A stretch of DNA of 64,000 bases from Arthrobacter sp. AQ5-06 (GTDB taxonomy: Bacteria > Actinomycetota > Actinomycetes > Actinomycetales > Micrococcaceae), in contig NZ_QMKP01000009.1 of assembly GCF_003287955.1 (NCBI RefSeq), positions 62,001 to 126,000 on the forward strand, in the 5' to 3' direction. Both the position numbers and the translations under genes were made by a program. Of the stretch, positions 17,727 to 26,624 are shown one piece after another. The stretch's first letter is position 1; every line of letters starts with the position of its first letter. The notes under the pieces were generated by a model. That model worked only from the letters and a program-made list of their open reading frames with translations. It did not search any database and had not been told where the DNA came from.

Positions 17727-17833
17727 GACGGGCGGCTGGCCCGCTACAAGATCCCGAAATCGCTCGTGGTCGTGGACGAAATGCCCCGCACGGCCAGCGG
17801 TAAAATCCGCCAGATGGAACTTCGTGAGAATTT
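17727..17833 (+). pseudogene. C-terminal fragment of an acyl-CoA synthetase
   Basis: In this short stretch the plus strand encodes GRLARYKIPKSLVVVDEMP followed by RTASGKIRQMELRE, the C-terminal domain of AMP-binding ligases with its catalytic Lys (ASGKI). Nothing of the large N-terminal domain precedes it; the upstream sequence is cls 3' flank. It is a relic of a second ligase, unrelated in position to the gene at 11227. Confidence 0.75.
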
Positions 17834-17899
17834 CTGTTTCAGTCCTTCCCAGCTGGCGGCCCCCACCTTGATGCTGACGCGGACGGCACCACCTGGATG

Positions 17900-18050
17900 T
17901 CAGGTCTGATTTTTGCCGGCGACTTCAGGTGTCAGTCCTGTGCGTTCCGGACTGTCGAGCCAGGCATCCATGTACTCGTTGTGCTGGCCGAGTCGAGGCG
18001 CCGGGATGGGCGCCGCGGACCTGGTCAGCCGCACCGCCATCATCGACGGA
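17900..18050 (-). pseudogene. C-terminal fragment of a CaiB/BaiF-type CoA-transferase
   Basis: The minus strand encodes MMAVRLTRSAAPIPAPRLGQ followed by HNEYMDAWL, which resembles the conserved end of class III CoA-transferases (APRLGQHN then a hydrophobic helix). No earlier part of the gene is visible. The rest of 17668-18278 shows no intact gene; short plus-strand open frames there are not supported. Confidence 0.55.
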
Positions 18051-18278
18051 GACGTGACTCGAGTGAAGAAGGCGGTCGACAAGCACGCTGGACTACTCGA
18101 CACTGAGTAACCCAGCGCAATCTGCGCCTTTCGGACCGGCGCGGGATGAGGGCAGGTTCGGAGTTGAACGGCAAAAGGCAGGGGTTGTTGCGCCCGTGCC
18201 GGCCACGATCGGAACTCCGCCAGGGTGGCAGGGCTACGACCGCGGCGACCGGTGGAGGTGGCCTGAGTCTCCGATCGG

Positions 18279-19030
18279 TCACAAGCGAGCGAGTCCGCCG
18301 TCGACCATGATGGTCTGCCCGGTGACGAATGCCGCGTCGTCGGACGTGAGGTACGCGACGGTGCCGACGACATCATCAACCTGGCCAGGCCGTTTGATCG
18401 CCTGCTTCGCGACGGTGGCCTCCACCAGCGCGGCTGGCAGCCCCCTCACGTCCCACGCCTGACTCGCCGTAAGGGTGGGCCCGACGGCATTCACGGTGAT
18501 TCCGAACGGGGCGAGGTCGGTGGCGAGCCCGCGTGTGAATCCGATGCTTCCCATCTTGTTGGCCAGATAGTGAGTCACCCCGGTGCGGCGAGGCCAATGG
18601 AATTGGAGGTGATGTTGACGATCCGCCCCCAACCGCTCTCCTTCATGAAATCAACGACGGCCTTGGTCATGAGGACCTGCGAATCGAGGTTGACTGCCTG
18701 GACCTTACGCCACAGCTCGTAGTCGAGGTCGTCGAACGAACGGTTCGGATAGATGCCGGCGTTGTTGATAAGGATGTCGCATCGTCTGAACTGGCTTCGG
18801 ATTTGTGCGCCGGCTTCGGCGACGGCGGAAGGGTTGGAGATGTCTGCGGTCAGCGCGATCGCCTTGCGCCCCAGCTTCCTCACCTGCTCGACAGTTTCCG
18901 ATGCGTCCTGGATGTCGACTGCGGCGATGTCGGCGCCGCGTTTGGCGAGTCCGACACAGAAAGCCTGGCCGAATCCGCCAGCAGCACCAGTGATGACGGC
19001 GACGCGACCTTCGTGGGTCTGAAAATTCAT
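18279..19030 (-). pseudogene. Frameshifted short-chain dehydrogenase/reductase
   Basis: The N-terminal part from ATG 19030 has the Rossmann motif VAVITGAAGGFGQAFCVGLA, NNAGIYPN and the catalytic serine in RIVNITSNSIG, then stops after LAAPG near 18578. The next frame continues with VTHYLANKMGSIGFTRGLA (the Y-x-x-x-K pair), ITVNAVGPT and the tail TGQTIMVDGGLARL. One missing base near 18580 explains the break. The full product would be about 250 aa, a normal classical SDR. It is upstream of no intact partner but lies next to the GH3 gene on the same strand. It may be real decay or sequence error. Confidence 0.8.
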
Positions 19031-19106
19031 GTGATCGTTCCTTTTGTTCACAGTCCACGTGCGATCTGGCAATACGTCCAACGGGTGCAGAACTTCGCCG
19101 CGTCGC

Positions 19107-20903
19107 TTACAACTCGACGCCCGGTAAGGAGACACGCCCTAGCCCCTCTCCGAAACGGAACAGCGGATCCAGTGTGTCGAAGGGAACGTCCGGGCAGCTT
19201 TCGACAACAGCGCGGGTGGATGATGGCAAATCAAAGGGCAAGCGGCCCCGTGCCCGAGCGATTCCTAGCAGCACATCGGCCAGGGCTTCGTCACTTGCAC
19301 CAAAATTCACTATGAGTGCGCCGGCAGCATCGGCGATTTCGGGGATGATTGCTGGTCGGTCCAGGTAGAGGTCAATAATGGTGGGCACAGCGCTGCAGAT
19401 AGCCAGAATGCGGTCACGTTCCGCTTCGGAGAATTCGAGCGAGCCCGCGTGGAAGAAGGCTTCGAAGCCACCTGAACGGGGTTCAAAGGGTGCAGCCAGT
19501 CGCAGCACTGCAACATCGGCGTCGTTCGGGTCCTGAACGACTGTACCAAGGCGGCGGCCGGCATCGGTGTTGAATCCTTCAAGGTAAACCCGCCGGTCCG
19601 GGCTGAGAGGCAGGGCGGCAGCGCCGGCGGTTGTCTCCGTTAGCCGGGTAATGGCTGCGCGCTGCGCCTCCTGCCCGGCTGCGACGAAGTCCGCGCGTCC
19701 GACGGTACGGGCCGCATTGTCGACGTCGACGAACGGATTTTCAAAGAGTCCAAGTCTGAACTTCTCGCTCAGCAGGCGCCGGACCGAGACATCCAGCCGT
19801 TCTTCAGCCACTCGACCGTTGCGTACCAGTCCAATGATCAGCTCCGGAACGCTTTCACCACCGAACTGGTCGACGCCGGCGTCCAAGGCCTTTTCCACCC
19901 GTTCGGCGGGGCTGAGGTGCTCAACGCCCCAAGCACGTGCCGGCATGGTTTGGCCCATGATGACGCCATCGGTGAGCAGACCCCAATCGGTACAGACGAT
20001 GCCCTGAAAGCCGAGCCTCTCTCGAAGCAAACCAGTGATGATTCCCTTGTTGAAGCCGAAGGCCACTTCTTCGTACTCGGTATCCACCGGCATCCCGTAG
20101 TAGGGCATGATCTGCGCGGCGCCGGCTTCAATGGCCGCGATGAAGGGCTTCAGGTGGTAGTCGAACCGGCCGCCGGGATAAACCTGTTCGCGGCCGTATT
20201 CAAAGTGTGGGTCTTCCCCGTCTTTCTGCGGGCCACCACCCGGGAAGTGTTTTGTCATCGTGGACACGGATTCCTTCCCCACGGTGGTTCCCTGGAAGCC
20301 GCGGATGTAGGCGGTAACCAGTTGTGAGGTCAGGTCGGCGTCCTCACCGAACGTCATGCCGATTCTGGCCCAGCGCGGTTCGGTGGCAAGGTCAATCTGT
20401 GGGTGCAGTGCGGACCGAAGACCTACCGAGAGGTATTCCTGGCGGGCGGAGTCGGCGAACCGTTCCACGAGGGCAGGGTCCCGCAGAGCCGCCAGGCCAA
20501 GGGATTCCGGCCATTGTGAGAACGGCCCTGCCTTGGCAGCTGTTCCGGGGTTTGAGCTAAAAGCATTGCGTGGATCGGTGGACAGGGTCACAGGGATGCC
20601 CAGCCCGGTTGATCGGGCGCTCTCCTGCAGGCGATTGTGCCACTGCGCAAGTTCCCGAACGTCCGGTGCGGCCCCCAACAAGTTGAAGTGGGTCATGCGA
20701 AGCTCGCGAATCGCCCGCTCGGTGGCGGGTTTCCCTATGCGATTGTCATCTCCGGCGAGTTGGCCGTCTGCTCCGACTATGACCATGTCCTGGAACATGA
20801 GACCGGCCTTATCTTCCAAGCTCATCCGCCCAAGAAGATCCTCTACGCGCCGGTCGACGGGCAGGGACGGGTCCCAATAGGGGGCGGTGAAGTCCTGGCT
20901 CAT
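19107..20903 (-). CDS. Glycoside hydrolase family 3 protein
   Basis: The 598-aa enzyme has the GH3 N-terminal barrel: VEDLLGRMSLEDKAGLMFQ, TMTKHFPGGG (KHF/P motif) and FQGIVCTDWGLLTDG with the nucleophile Asp. A C-terminal domain follows (about residues 430-598, RRVYLEGFNTDAG..., VPTIIDLYLDRPAIIPE). It has no signal peptide, so it probably acts in the cytoplasm on imported beta-glycosides. It is shorter than many beta-glucosidases because the fibronectin-like end domain is missing. The neighbouring carboxylesterase and sugar/peptide transporter fragments suggest a catabolic cluster. Confidence 0.85.
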   Translation of the reverse strand: MSQDFTAPYWDPSLPVDRRVEDLLGRMSLEDKAGLMFQDMVIVGADGQLAGDDNRIGKPATERAIRELRMTHFNLLGAAPDVRELAQWHNRLQESARSTGLGIPVTLSTDPRNAFSSNPGTAAKAGPFSQWPESLGLAALRDPALVERFADSARQEYLSVGLRSALHPQIDLATEPRWARIGMTFGEDADLTSQLVTAYIRGFQGTTVGKESVSTMTKHFPGGGPQKDGEDPHFEYGREQVYPGGRFDYHLKPFIAAIEAGAAQIMPYYGMPVDTEYEEVAFGFNKGIITGLLRERLGFQGIVCTDWGLLTDGVIMGQTMPARAWGVEHLSPAERVEKALDAGVDQFGGESVPELIIGLVRNGRVAEERLDVSVRRLLSEKFRLGLFENPFVDVDNAARTVGRADFVAAGQEAQRAAITRLTETTAGAAALPLSPDRRVYLEGFNTDAGRRLGTVVQDPNDADVAVLRLAAPFEPRSGGFEAFFHAGSLEFSEAERDRILAICSAVPTIIDLYLDRPAIIPEIADAAGALIVNFGASDEALADVLLGIARARGRLPFDLPSSTRAVVESCPDVPFDTLDPLFRFGEGLGRVSLPGVEL

Positions 20904-21012
20904 GATGTGAATCCTTTGTTGATTTGCGGCAGCCGCGTTGGTCGCCGCCGGCGTAGGCTGATATTCGGGAGTTTATGGGCAGAGGCGGGAGTCCCGGCTG
21001 GATAGTGTCTCC

Positions 21013-21058
21013 CTGCGGATTGATCCGCAGAGGGTGCGGTCCTAACTGCCGGCACCCT
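21013..21058. promoter_or_regulatory. Palindrome and hairpin upstream of the GH3 gene
   Basis: CTGCGGAT-TG-ATCCGCAG (21013-21030) is a perfect 18-bp palindrome, a size typical of regulator operators. Next to it AGGGTGC and GCACCCT (21031-21058) can pair and may terminate transcription from the upstream esterase gene. Both lie in the 175-bp gap between the esterase and GH3 genes. Confidence 0.45.
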
Positions 21059-21078
21059 CCCTGGATCGGCGGCATTCG

Positions 21079-22569
21079 TTACGTGAGTGCCGCATCTGTC
21101 AGAAGGGCGGCGTCTGCGTATCCGTCGGATTTCACGGTCGAAACGGCATCGAAGATACGTACCTCCCGTGTATCGGTGTCATATGCCGGCCAGCCCGGCT
21201 GACACCCTGCGATAAATTGAACTGCCGCGCTGTGTAACTTGCCGGCGAGGGCAGCCGGCGGATTGGGGCCGGTCAGTGCCTCCACCCGTTCGCTGTCGAG
21301 GCAGTCGAAGAAGAAGGGTACGTCGATGCAGTGGCAGGCACCGCCGATGGTGGGAGAAGGCCAGGAGAACCTGTAAAGCCAGGCCGGGGCGCCGGCTTCG
21401 GCCCGGGCTTCGGCCAGGTTCCGTGCGGGCGCGCGGAACATTTTATCCGTGACGACCTGTCCGATTATCTGCGCCGGTGTGAGCCCCGGATGCTCCTGAA
21501 GGTAGGCATTGATGACCCCGCCGGAAAGTCCCAGTGCGGAGAGGACCGGTGCAGGATCCGTCGCCGTGAGTGCCTCCTCATGGGGTGCGAGCACCATATT
21601 GAATTCGTTGTCGGTGGTGCCGATCATCAGGCGCTTGTCATTGCCAATACCGCGTCGTGCCGCGTGCATGGCGGCTGCAGGGAGGAGGTCTCCATCCACG
21701 ACGGGGCCCCATTTCAAACCGTCGGAGGCCAGGGCCACAATTCCCGGAAGAGGGTCTTCGGACTGGTCCGAACTGCCCCGGACATCGCCGATCTGGTTCT
21801 GCAGCTCAAGGATCCGATCCTCGCCCAGTACGGAGAGTCCGGCGCGGGTGGGCTCGACTCCTGCGCGTTGGGCCATCAGGTGTCCCAAGCGTTCGGCGTC
21901 GGCCAGCGGCAGGTCCGATGTTGCCCCGGAAAGCGAGATGGCCTGCCGGAACAGCCGGGCAGCACGGGGAACAGCAAGCAAGGTCAGGACCGCGCCGCCG
22001 CCGGCGGACTGTCCGGCGATGGTGACTCGGGAGGGATCCCCGCCAAAGCTGGTGATGTTGTCCCGGACCCATTCCAGGGCGAGGATCCAATCGAGGACAC
22101 CGCGGTTTTGCGGGGCGTCCCGGATCCAGCCGAACCCGTCAAAGCCCAGACGGTAGGAGACGCTGACTGTCACGATGCCGTCACGGTTGAAGGAGGCACC
22201 GTCATACCAGGGGCTCGCGCCCGACCCGGAGACATAACCGCCTCCGTGGATCCAGACCAGGACCGGGAGCTTGGCACCTGTTTCCCCCGGCCGGGGGGTG
22301 AACACGTTGAGGTTAAGGGTTGATTCGCCGGGCACCGACGGTTCGGGGATCAACGTGACCTCGGAAAGCGCTTGACGCTGTGGCGTTGCCCCGTAGCCGG
22401 TAGCATCCCGGACACCCGCCCACGAGGCGTGCGGAACGGGTGCCGCAAAGCGTAAATCACCTATTGGTGCCTCAGCGAAGGGAATGCCCAGGAAGGCGGC
22501 GGATCCTTCACGCTGTATTCCGCGTACCGTTCCGGCGAGGGTCTTGACATAGCTGGTGGTCTGGGTCAT
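21079..22569 (-). CDS. Type B carboxylesterase
   Basis: The 496-aa alpha/beta hydrolase has IPFAEAPIGDLRFAAP, the oxyanion motif VWIHGGGYVSGSG, and the nucleophile elbow TIAGQSAGGGAVLTL. A later ESERVEALTGPN-type segment (FFFDCLDSERVEALTG) precedes the end. It hydrolyses carboxylic esters; no signal peptide is present. A copy of its C-terminal region occurs in the chimeric remnant at 22840-22912. It lies upstream of the GH3 gene on the same strand. Confidence 0.87.
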   Translation of the reverse strand: MTQTTSYVKTLAGTVRGIQREGSAAFLGIPFAEAPIGDLRFAAPVPHASWAGVRDATGYGATPQRQALSEVTLIPEPSVPGESTLNLNVFTPRPGETGAKLPVLVWIHGGGYVSGSGASPWYDGASFNRDGIVTVSVSYRLGFDGFGWIRDAPQNRGVLDWILALEWVRDNITSFGGDPSRVTIAGQSAGGGAVLTLLAVPRAARLFRQAISLSGATSDLPLADAERLGHLMAQRAGVEPTRAGLSVLGEDRILELQNQIGDVRGSSDQSEDPLPGIVALASDGLKWGPVVDGDLLPAAAMHAARRGIGNDKRLMIGTTDNEFNMVLAPHEEALTATDPAPVLSALGLSGGVINAYLQEHPGLTPAQIIGQVVTDKMFRAPARNLAEARAEAGAPAWLYRFSWPSPTIGGACHCIDVPFFFDCLDSERVEALTGPNPPAALAGKLHSAAVQFIAGCQPGWPAYDTDTREVRIFDAVSTVKSDGYADAALLTDAALT

Positions 22570-22625
22570 TGCATTCCTTGCTTCTGCAGGGCGTGGCGCC
22601 GCTGATGGTTGTTGATCTTCATGGT

Positions 22626-22912
22626 TTAGCGGACGCTCCTGATCGGGATCAGGGCCAGGGCGGCGAGAAGGACCGCGACCATCCCGAAGAGGAAGAGCAT
22701 CTGATATCCACCGAAACTGCCAATAATCAGTCCCGCTATCGCCGGGCTCAGCGCCTGCGGGATGTTCGTTGCGACGTTCAGGATGCCCAGGTCTTTTTTG
22801 GCCGCGGTGCCACCGCCGGGAAGGACGCCGGCGAATTCGGCCCGGTCAGTTCCGCCACTCGTTCGCTGTCCAGGCAGTCGAAATAGAACGGCTGGCCGCT
22901 AAGGAATACCAA
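22626..22912 (-). pseudogene. Chimeric remnant: esterase fragment joined to an MFS transporter C-terminus
   Basis: Reading the minus strand, 22912-22840 encodes PFYFDCLDSERVAELTGPN, a diverged copy of the carboxylesterase segment FFFDCLDSERVEALTGPN. From about 22835 to the stop at 22626-22628 a different frame encodes GGGTAAKKDLGILNVATNIP, then QALSPAIAGLIIG and a last TM helix (MLFLFGMVAVLLAALALIPI), the end of an MFS permease. The join lies near 22835. The MFS part sits 57 bp before the esterase gene. A matching MFS N-terminus is found at 28676-28821. Confidence 0.7.
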
Positions 22913-22938
22913 AACTTTCTAAGTAAACGGTATTTCGT

Positions 22939-23799
22939 CTAGGCTACGCCGGCCTGGACGTCCTGCTCGCGCTGGAGTTCCAGCAGGCGGAACCGGTCCG
23001 CCCGGCGCTGCGCCTGGCGGACCGGATCCGGGACCGGGGAGGCCATGAGCAGCCGCTGGGTATAGGGGTGCACGGGCTCGGACGTCACCTGGTCGCCGTC
23101 GCCCCATTCGACAATTTCGCCGTGGTACATCACAGCCACCCGGTGGCTGAGATGGCGCACCACGGACAGGTCGTGGGACACGAAGAGGTAGGCGACGCCG
23201 GTGCGGTCCTGGATGTCGCGAAACAAATCCAGCACCCGGGCCTGGGTCGACAGGTCAAGGGCGGAAACGGGCTCGTCGCAGACGATCAGCCGGGGCTGGA
23301 GCGCGAGGGCCCGTGCGATGGCAATGCGCTGGCGCTGGCCGCCGCTGAATTCACGGGGCAGCCGGTCCGCCGCCGAGCCAGGCAATCCGACCTGGTCCAG
23401 CAGATCGGCGACGCGTTTGGAGGCATCACGCGCCGGCACGTTCCGGACCGTGAGGGGCTCGGCCAGGATTTGCTCGATCGTCAGCGACGGATTCAGGGAA
23501 GTGTACGGATCCTGAAAGACCACCTGGATCTCGCTCGCCAGGGCCCGGCGCTGGCGGCGTCCGAGCCTGCTGATGTCCTTCCCCTTGTAGAGGATACTGC
23601 CGCCGGTCACGGAGGCAAGCCCCAGCACGGCCCGTCCCAGGGTCGTTTTCCCCGAACCAGATTCCCCGACCAATCCGACCGTTTCGCCGGCGAGGATTTC
23701 GATCGAAACGCCTTTGAGCGCCCGGAACGGGTGTTTGCCCAACCCCTTGAGGGGGTAGTCGACAATGACGTCCTTGACGTCGAGCAGCACTTCATTCAC
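22939..23799 (-). CDS. Dipeptide/oligopeptide ABC transporter ATP-binding protein (DppF/OppF type)
   Basis: The 286-aa ATPase has Walker A GLVGESGSGKTTLGRAVLG, a Q-loop (IQVVFQDPYTSLNPSLTI), signature LPREFSGGQRQRIAIARALA, Walker B LIVCDEPVSALD and an H-loop (LFVSHDLSVV). The C-terminal VHPYTQRLLMASPVPDP is the oligopeptide/dipeptide extension. It powers import at the membrane's inner face. It overlaps the permease-ATPase fusion by 8 bp and is the last gene of the operon. Confidence 0.92.
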   Translation of the reverse strand: MNEVLLDVKDVIVDYPLKGLGKHPFRALKGVSIEILAGETVGLVGESGSGKTTLGRAVLGLASVTGGSILYKGKDISRLGRRQRRALASEIQVVFQDPYTSLNPSLTIEQILAEPLTVRNVPARDASKRVADLLDQVGLPGSAADRLPREFSGGQRQRIAIARALALQPRLIVCDEPVSALDLSTQARVLDLFRDIQDRTGVAYLFVSHDLSVVRHLSHRVAVMYHGEIVEWGDGDQVTSEPVHPYTQRLLMASPVPDPVRQAQRRADRFRLLELQREQDVQAGVA

Positions 23800-25612
23800 T
23801 GGGGGTCTCCTTGGCTACGGCGGCGGGGACCGGGTTCAGCGCCCCGCGTGCGTCCCCGTCTTCGAGAATTGCGTCGAACAATGTACGGGTGTACGGGTGC
23901 TCCGGATGGGCGAAGATGGATTTCACCGGTCCTGTTTCGACGATCCGGCCATCGCGCATGACGGATACCCGGTCGCATAGGTCCGCCACGACGCCGAAGT
24001 TGTGGGTCACCAGTACGACGCCCATGTTCATTTCGGATTGGAGGGTGCGCAGCAGGTCCAGGACCTCGGCCTGGACCGTTACATCCAGGGCTGTCGTGGG
24101 CTCATCGGCGATCAGCAGGTCAGGGTTGCAGGAGACGGCACCGGCGATGAGCACGCGTTGGGCCATGCCCCCCGAAACCTCGTGAGGGTAGGCGGCGAAG
24201 GTCCGCTGTGGGTTTGGTATGCCCACCCTGCCCAGGAGCGCTAGCGCCCGGTCCTTGGCTTCGCGTTTGGAAAGTCCAAGGCAGACGCGCATGGGTTCTA
24301 CCAGTTGGCTGCCGATGGTGAAGGAGGCATCCAGGTTGCTCATGGGCTCCTGCGGAATGTAGGCGATTTTCCGTCCCCGGATCCGGGTCATGTCCGGCTC
24401 CGAGGCGTGAGCCAGATCCTTGCCCTCGAAAAGGATGGACCCGCTGGTGACGCGGCCGCCCTCGGGCAGTAGCCGCAGGATGGACCAGGCCGTCTGCGTC
24501 TTCCCCGACCCCGATTCGCCGATGAGCCCGTGGACCTCCCCGCGGCGCACCGTTAGTGAAACGTCGTTCACCACCGATTTCACGGATCCGTCCGGTTGGG
24601 TATAGCCCACGGAGAGTTCCTTCATGACCAGGAGTTCCTCGCCAAGCGTGGCGGAAGTCCGCTCGCTCTCGGCGTGCCGGACCACTGCTTCGCGTTTGAC
24701 CGGTGCCGGTGCGGCAGCCTTGGTGCGGCGGCGCTTGGGTGAGCTGCTGCGTTCGAGGACATCGCGCATGGTGTTGGCGAGCAGCGTCAGTGCCACGCAG
24801 GTCAGGCCGATGGCCAGGCTGGGCCAAAGCGTGAGCAGGGGCGCCTTGTAGATGTTGGCAAACCCGTCGTTGAGCATGCTTCCCCAAGTCGGGATGGTCA
24901 TGTCGCCCAGGCCGAGGAATTCAAGTCCGGCCTGAATGGCGACGGCGATGCCCGCGACCATTGAGGCCTGGATGATGACGGGGGCCCGGACTACGGTGAG
25001 GATGTGCCGTCCAATGATGCGCGAGTCGCTCAGGCCGGACACGCGTGCCGCGTCAACATACAGTTCGTTGCGGACCGCCGTGACGGCGGCGTAAACCAGC
25101 CGGAAAAACGCGGGCGAGAGGAGGACGCCGAAGATGGCCATGGACAGCCACATGGATGGTCCCAGAACCGCGCGTGCGGCCAGCAGGACGATGATTCCGG
25201 GCAGTGCCATGAGCAGGTTCGTGAGCCAGGAGGAGATGGCGTCGAACCATTTACCGTAGTATCCGGCGATTAACCCCCCGGTGACGCCGATGGCGGCGGC
25301 CACCAGTAGGGTGACCAACGCCCCGGCCAGGCTGAACCGTGAAGAGAACAGCAGCCTGGAGAAGACATCCCGGCCGGCACTGTCTGCCCCGAGCACGTGC
25401 GCCGGCCCGGGCCGGGCCGATACATCCTGCAAAGATGCGAGGTTTGGGTCGGCCGGGGACAGCACCGGCGCAAGAATAGCGGCCAGGACCAGCAGGGCCA
25501 GGAAAGACAACGCCGCCAGGCCGACCGGGGTTTTCAGCAGGCGGTGAAACAGCGGAATGCGTGCCGTGCGGAGAGCCGCTGCGGGCGCTCCCGGAGAGAG
25601 TGCTTCGGTCAT
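23792..25612 (-). CDS. Fused dipeptide-type ABC permease (DppC) and ATPase (DppD)
   Basis: The 606-aa protein joins two usual subunits. Residues 1-290 are a DppC permease: helix LAALSFLALLVLAAILAPVL, HVLGADSAGRDVFSRLL, and the EAA loop (DAARVSGLSDSRIIGRHIL). A charged linker (SSSPKRRRTKAAAPAPVKRE) leads to an ATPase from about 330: GLIGESGSGKTQTAWSILRL, YPHEVSGGMAQRVLIAGAV, LLIADEPTTALDV, and the HPYTRTLFDAI extension. It overlaps the next gene by 8 bp and the upstream permease by 4 bp. Fusion ties one ATPase to one permease. Substrate is unknown. Confidence 0.9.
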   Translation of the reverse strand: MTEALSPGAPAAALRTARIPLFHRLLKTPVGLAALSFLALLVLAAILAPVLSPADPNLASLQDVSARPGPAHVLGADSAGRDVFSRLLFSSRFSLAGALVTLLVAAAIGVTGGLIAGYYGKWFDAISSWLTNLLMALPGIIVLLAARAVLGPSMWLSMAIFGVLLSPAFFRLVYAAVTAVRNELYVDAARVSGLSDSRIIGRHILTVVRAPVIIQASMVAGIAVAIQAGLEFLGLGDMTIPTWGSMLNDGFANIYKAPLLTLWPSLAIGLTCVALTLLANTMRDVLERSSSPKRRRTKAAAPAPVKREAVVRHAESERTSATLGEELLVMKELSVGYTQPDGSVKSVVNDVSLTVRRGEVHGLIGESGSGKTQTAWSILRLLPEGGRVTSGSILFEGKDLAHASEPDMTRIRGRKIAYIPQEPMSNLDASFTIGSQLVEPMRVCLGLSKREAKDRALALLGRVGIPNPQRTFAAYPHEVSGGMAQRVLIAGAVSCNPDLLIADEPTTALDVTVQAEVLDLLRTLQSEMNMGVVLVTHNFGVVADLCDRVSVMRDGRIVETGPVKSIFAHPEHPYTRTLFDAILEDGDARGALNPVPAAVAKETPSE

Positions 25613-26550
25613 GCGAGACGCACCTTGGGGTTGAGCCAGCCTTGCAGCAGGTCTATGAGCAAATTAACGACGACGACGATGATGGCCGTGACAACCACGA
25701 GGCCCATCACCAACGGAATGTCCCCCTGGGAGGTGGCAGTGACAGCGACCTGCCCCAGGCCTGGGATCGCGAAGATCTGTTCCACGATCACAGCGCCACC
25801 GAGCAGTCCCACGAATTGCACCGCAAGGACCGCCAGCGCAGGGCCGCCAGCGTTGCGGAGCACGTGCTTAAAGACCACACGGTTGCGTGGCAGGCCCCGG
25901 CTGCGCAACGTCCGGACATAGTCCTGGCGCAGGGCATCGATGACCGATCCGCGCACCTGCGCCGTGACACCCGCGATGCCGCCAATAGCCAGGGCCAGAA
26001 TCGGCAGCGTCGCAGTTGCGATCCACCCCGACGGCGAAGAAGCAAACTGCACGAAGCCCGTGGGTTTGAACCACTTGAGGTTGATCGCAAACACAGTGAC
26101 CAGGCCAAGCGCAATCAGGAAGCCCGGCACCGCAACACCAACAACGGACAGCAGCTGCACACTGCGGTCAATCCAGCCGCGCCGCGCCGCCGCCCACACG
26201 CCGATGATGATCGAAACGACGGCGCTGATCAGCGTCGCCCCGAGCACGAGCGACAAGGTCACGCCCACACGGGCGCTGACAGCGGCTGAGACTGCCTGGC
26301 CGGTAAACCAGGATGACCCAAGGTTGCCCGTAACGGCATGTCCGAGCCAGCCAAAATACTGTTCCAGGACGGGCCGGTCCAGGCCGAGACTGTGCGCCTT
26401 TTGGGCAACGGTTGCCGCCGTGGCCGATTCGCCCAGAATGCTGCGCGCGATATCGCCGCCGCCGAGGTAAAGCAGGAGATAGGCGATCGTCGAAATGACG
26501 AAGACGAGGACGACGCCGGAGAACAAGCGCCTAAGAATAAATCTCAACAC
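25609..26550 (-). CDS. Dipeptide-type ABC transporter permease (DppB)
   Basis: The 313-aa permease starts at GTG 26550, preceded by GAAGG. It opens with LRFILRRLFSGVVLVFVIST, the usual DppB first helix, and has the EAA-type loop YVRTLRSRGLPRNRVVFKHV plus a final NLLIDLLQGWLNPKVRL. About six TM helices are visible. It pairs with the DppC half of the downstream fusion, which it overlaps by 4 bp. Confidence 0.9.
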   Translation of the reverse strand: MLRFILRRLFSGVVLVFVISTIAYLLLYLGGGDIARSILGESATAATVAQKAHSLGLDRPVLEQYFGWLGHAVTGNLGSSWFTGQAVSAAVSARVGVTLSLVLGATLISAVVSIIIGVWAAARRGWIDRSVQLLSVVGVAVPGFLIALGLVTVFAINLKWFKPTGFVQFASSPSGWIATATLPILALAIGGIAGVTAQVRGSVIDALRQDYVRTLRSRGLPRNRVVFKHVLRNAGGPALAVLAVQFVGLLGGAVIVEQIFAIPGLGQVAVTATSQGDIPLVMGLVVVTAIIVVVVNLLIDLLQGWLNPKVRLA

Positions 26551-26581
26551 GGAGACACCTTCAACTTGGGATGGGGAGGGT

Positions 26582-26617
26582 GTGCCGGGTCCCACGGTTC
26601 ACGATGGGACCCGGCAC
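26582..26617 (-). promoter_or_regulatory. Intercistronic hairpin between binding protein and permease genes
   Basis: GTGCCGGGTCCCA and TGGGACCCGGCAC form perfect 13-bp arms around a 10-base loop in the 74-bp gap. Such hairpins after binding-protein genes commonly stabilise the 5' message or partly end transcription, giving more binding protein than permease. No U-run follows. Confidence 0.7.
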
Positions 26618-26624
26618 CATGGCC

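Noticed and set aside
17913..18110. Plus-strand 65-codon frame ending VKKAVDKHAGLLDTE
   Set aside because: It has no ribosome site and no recognised family and lies in a region of gene fragments.
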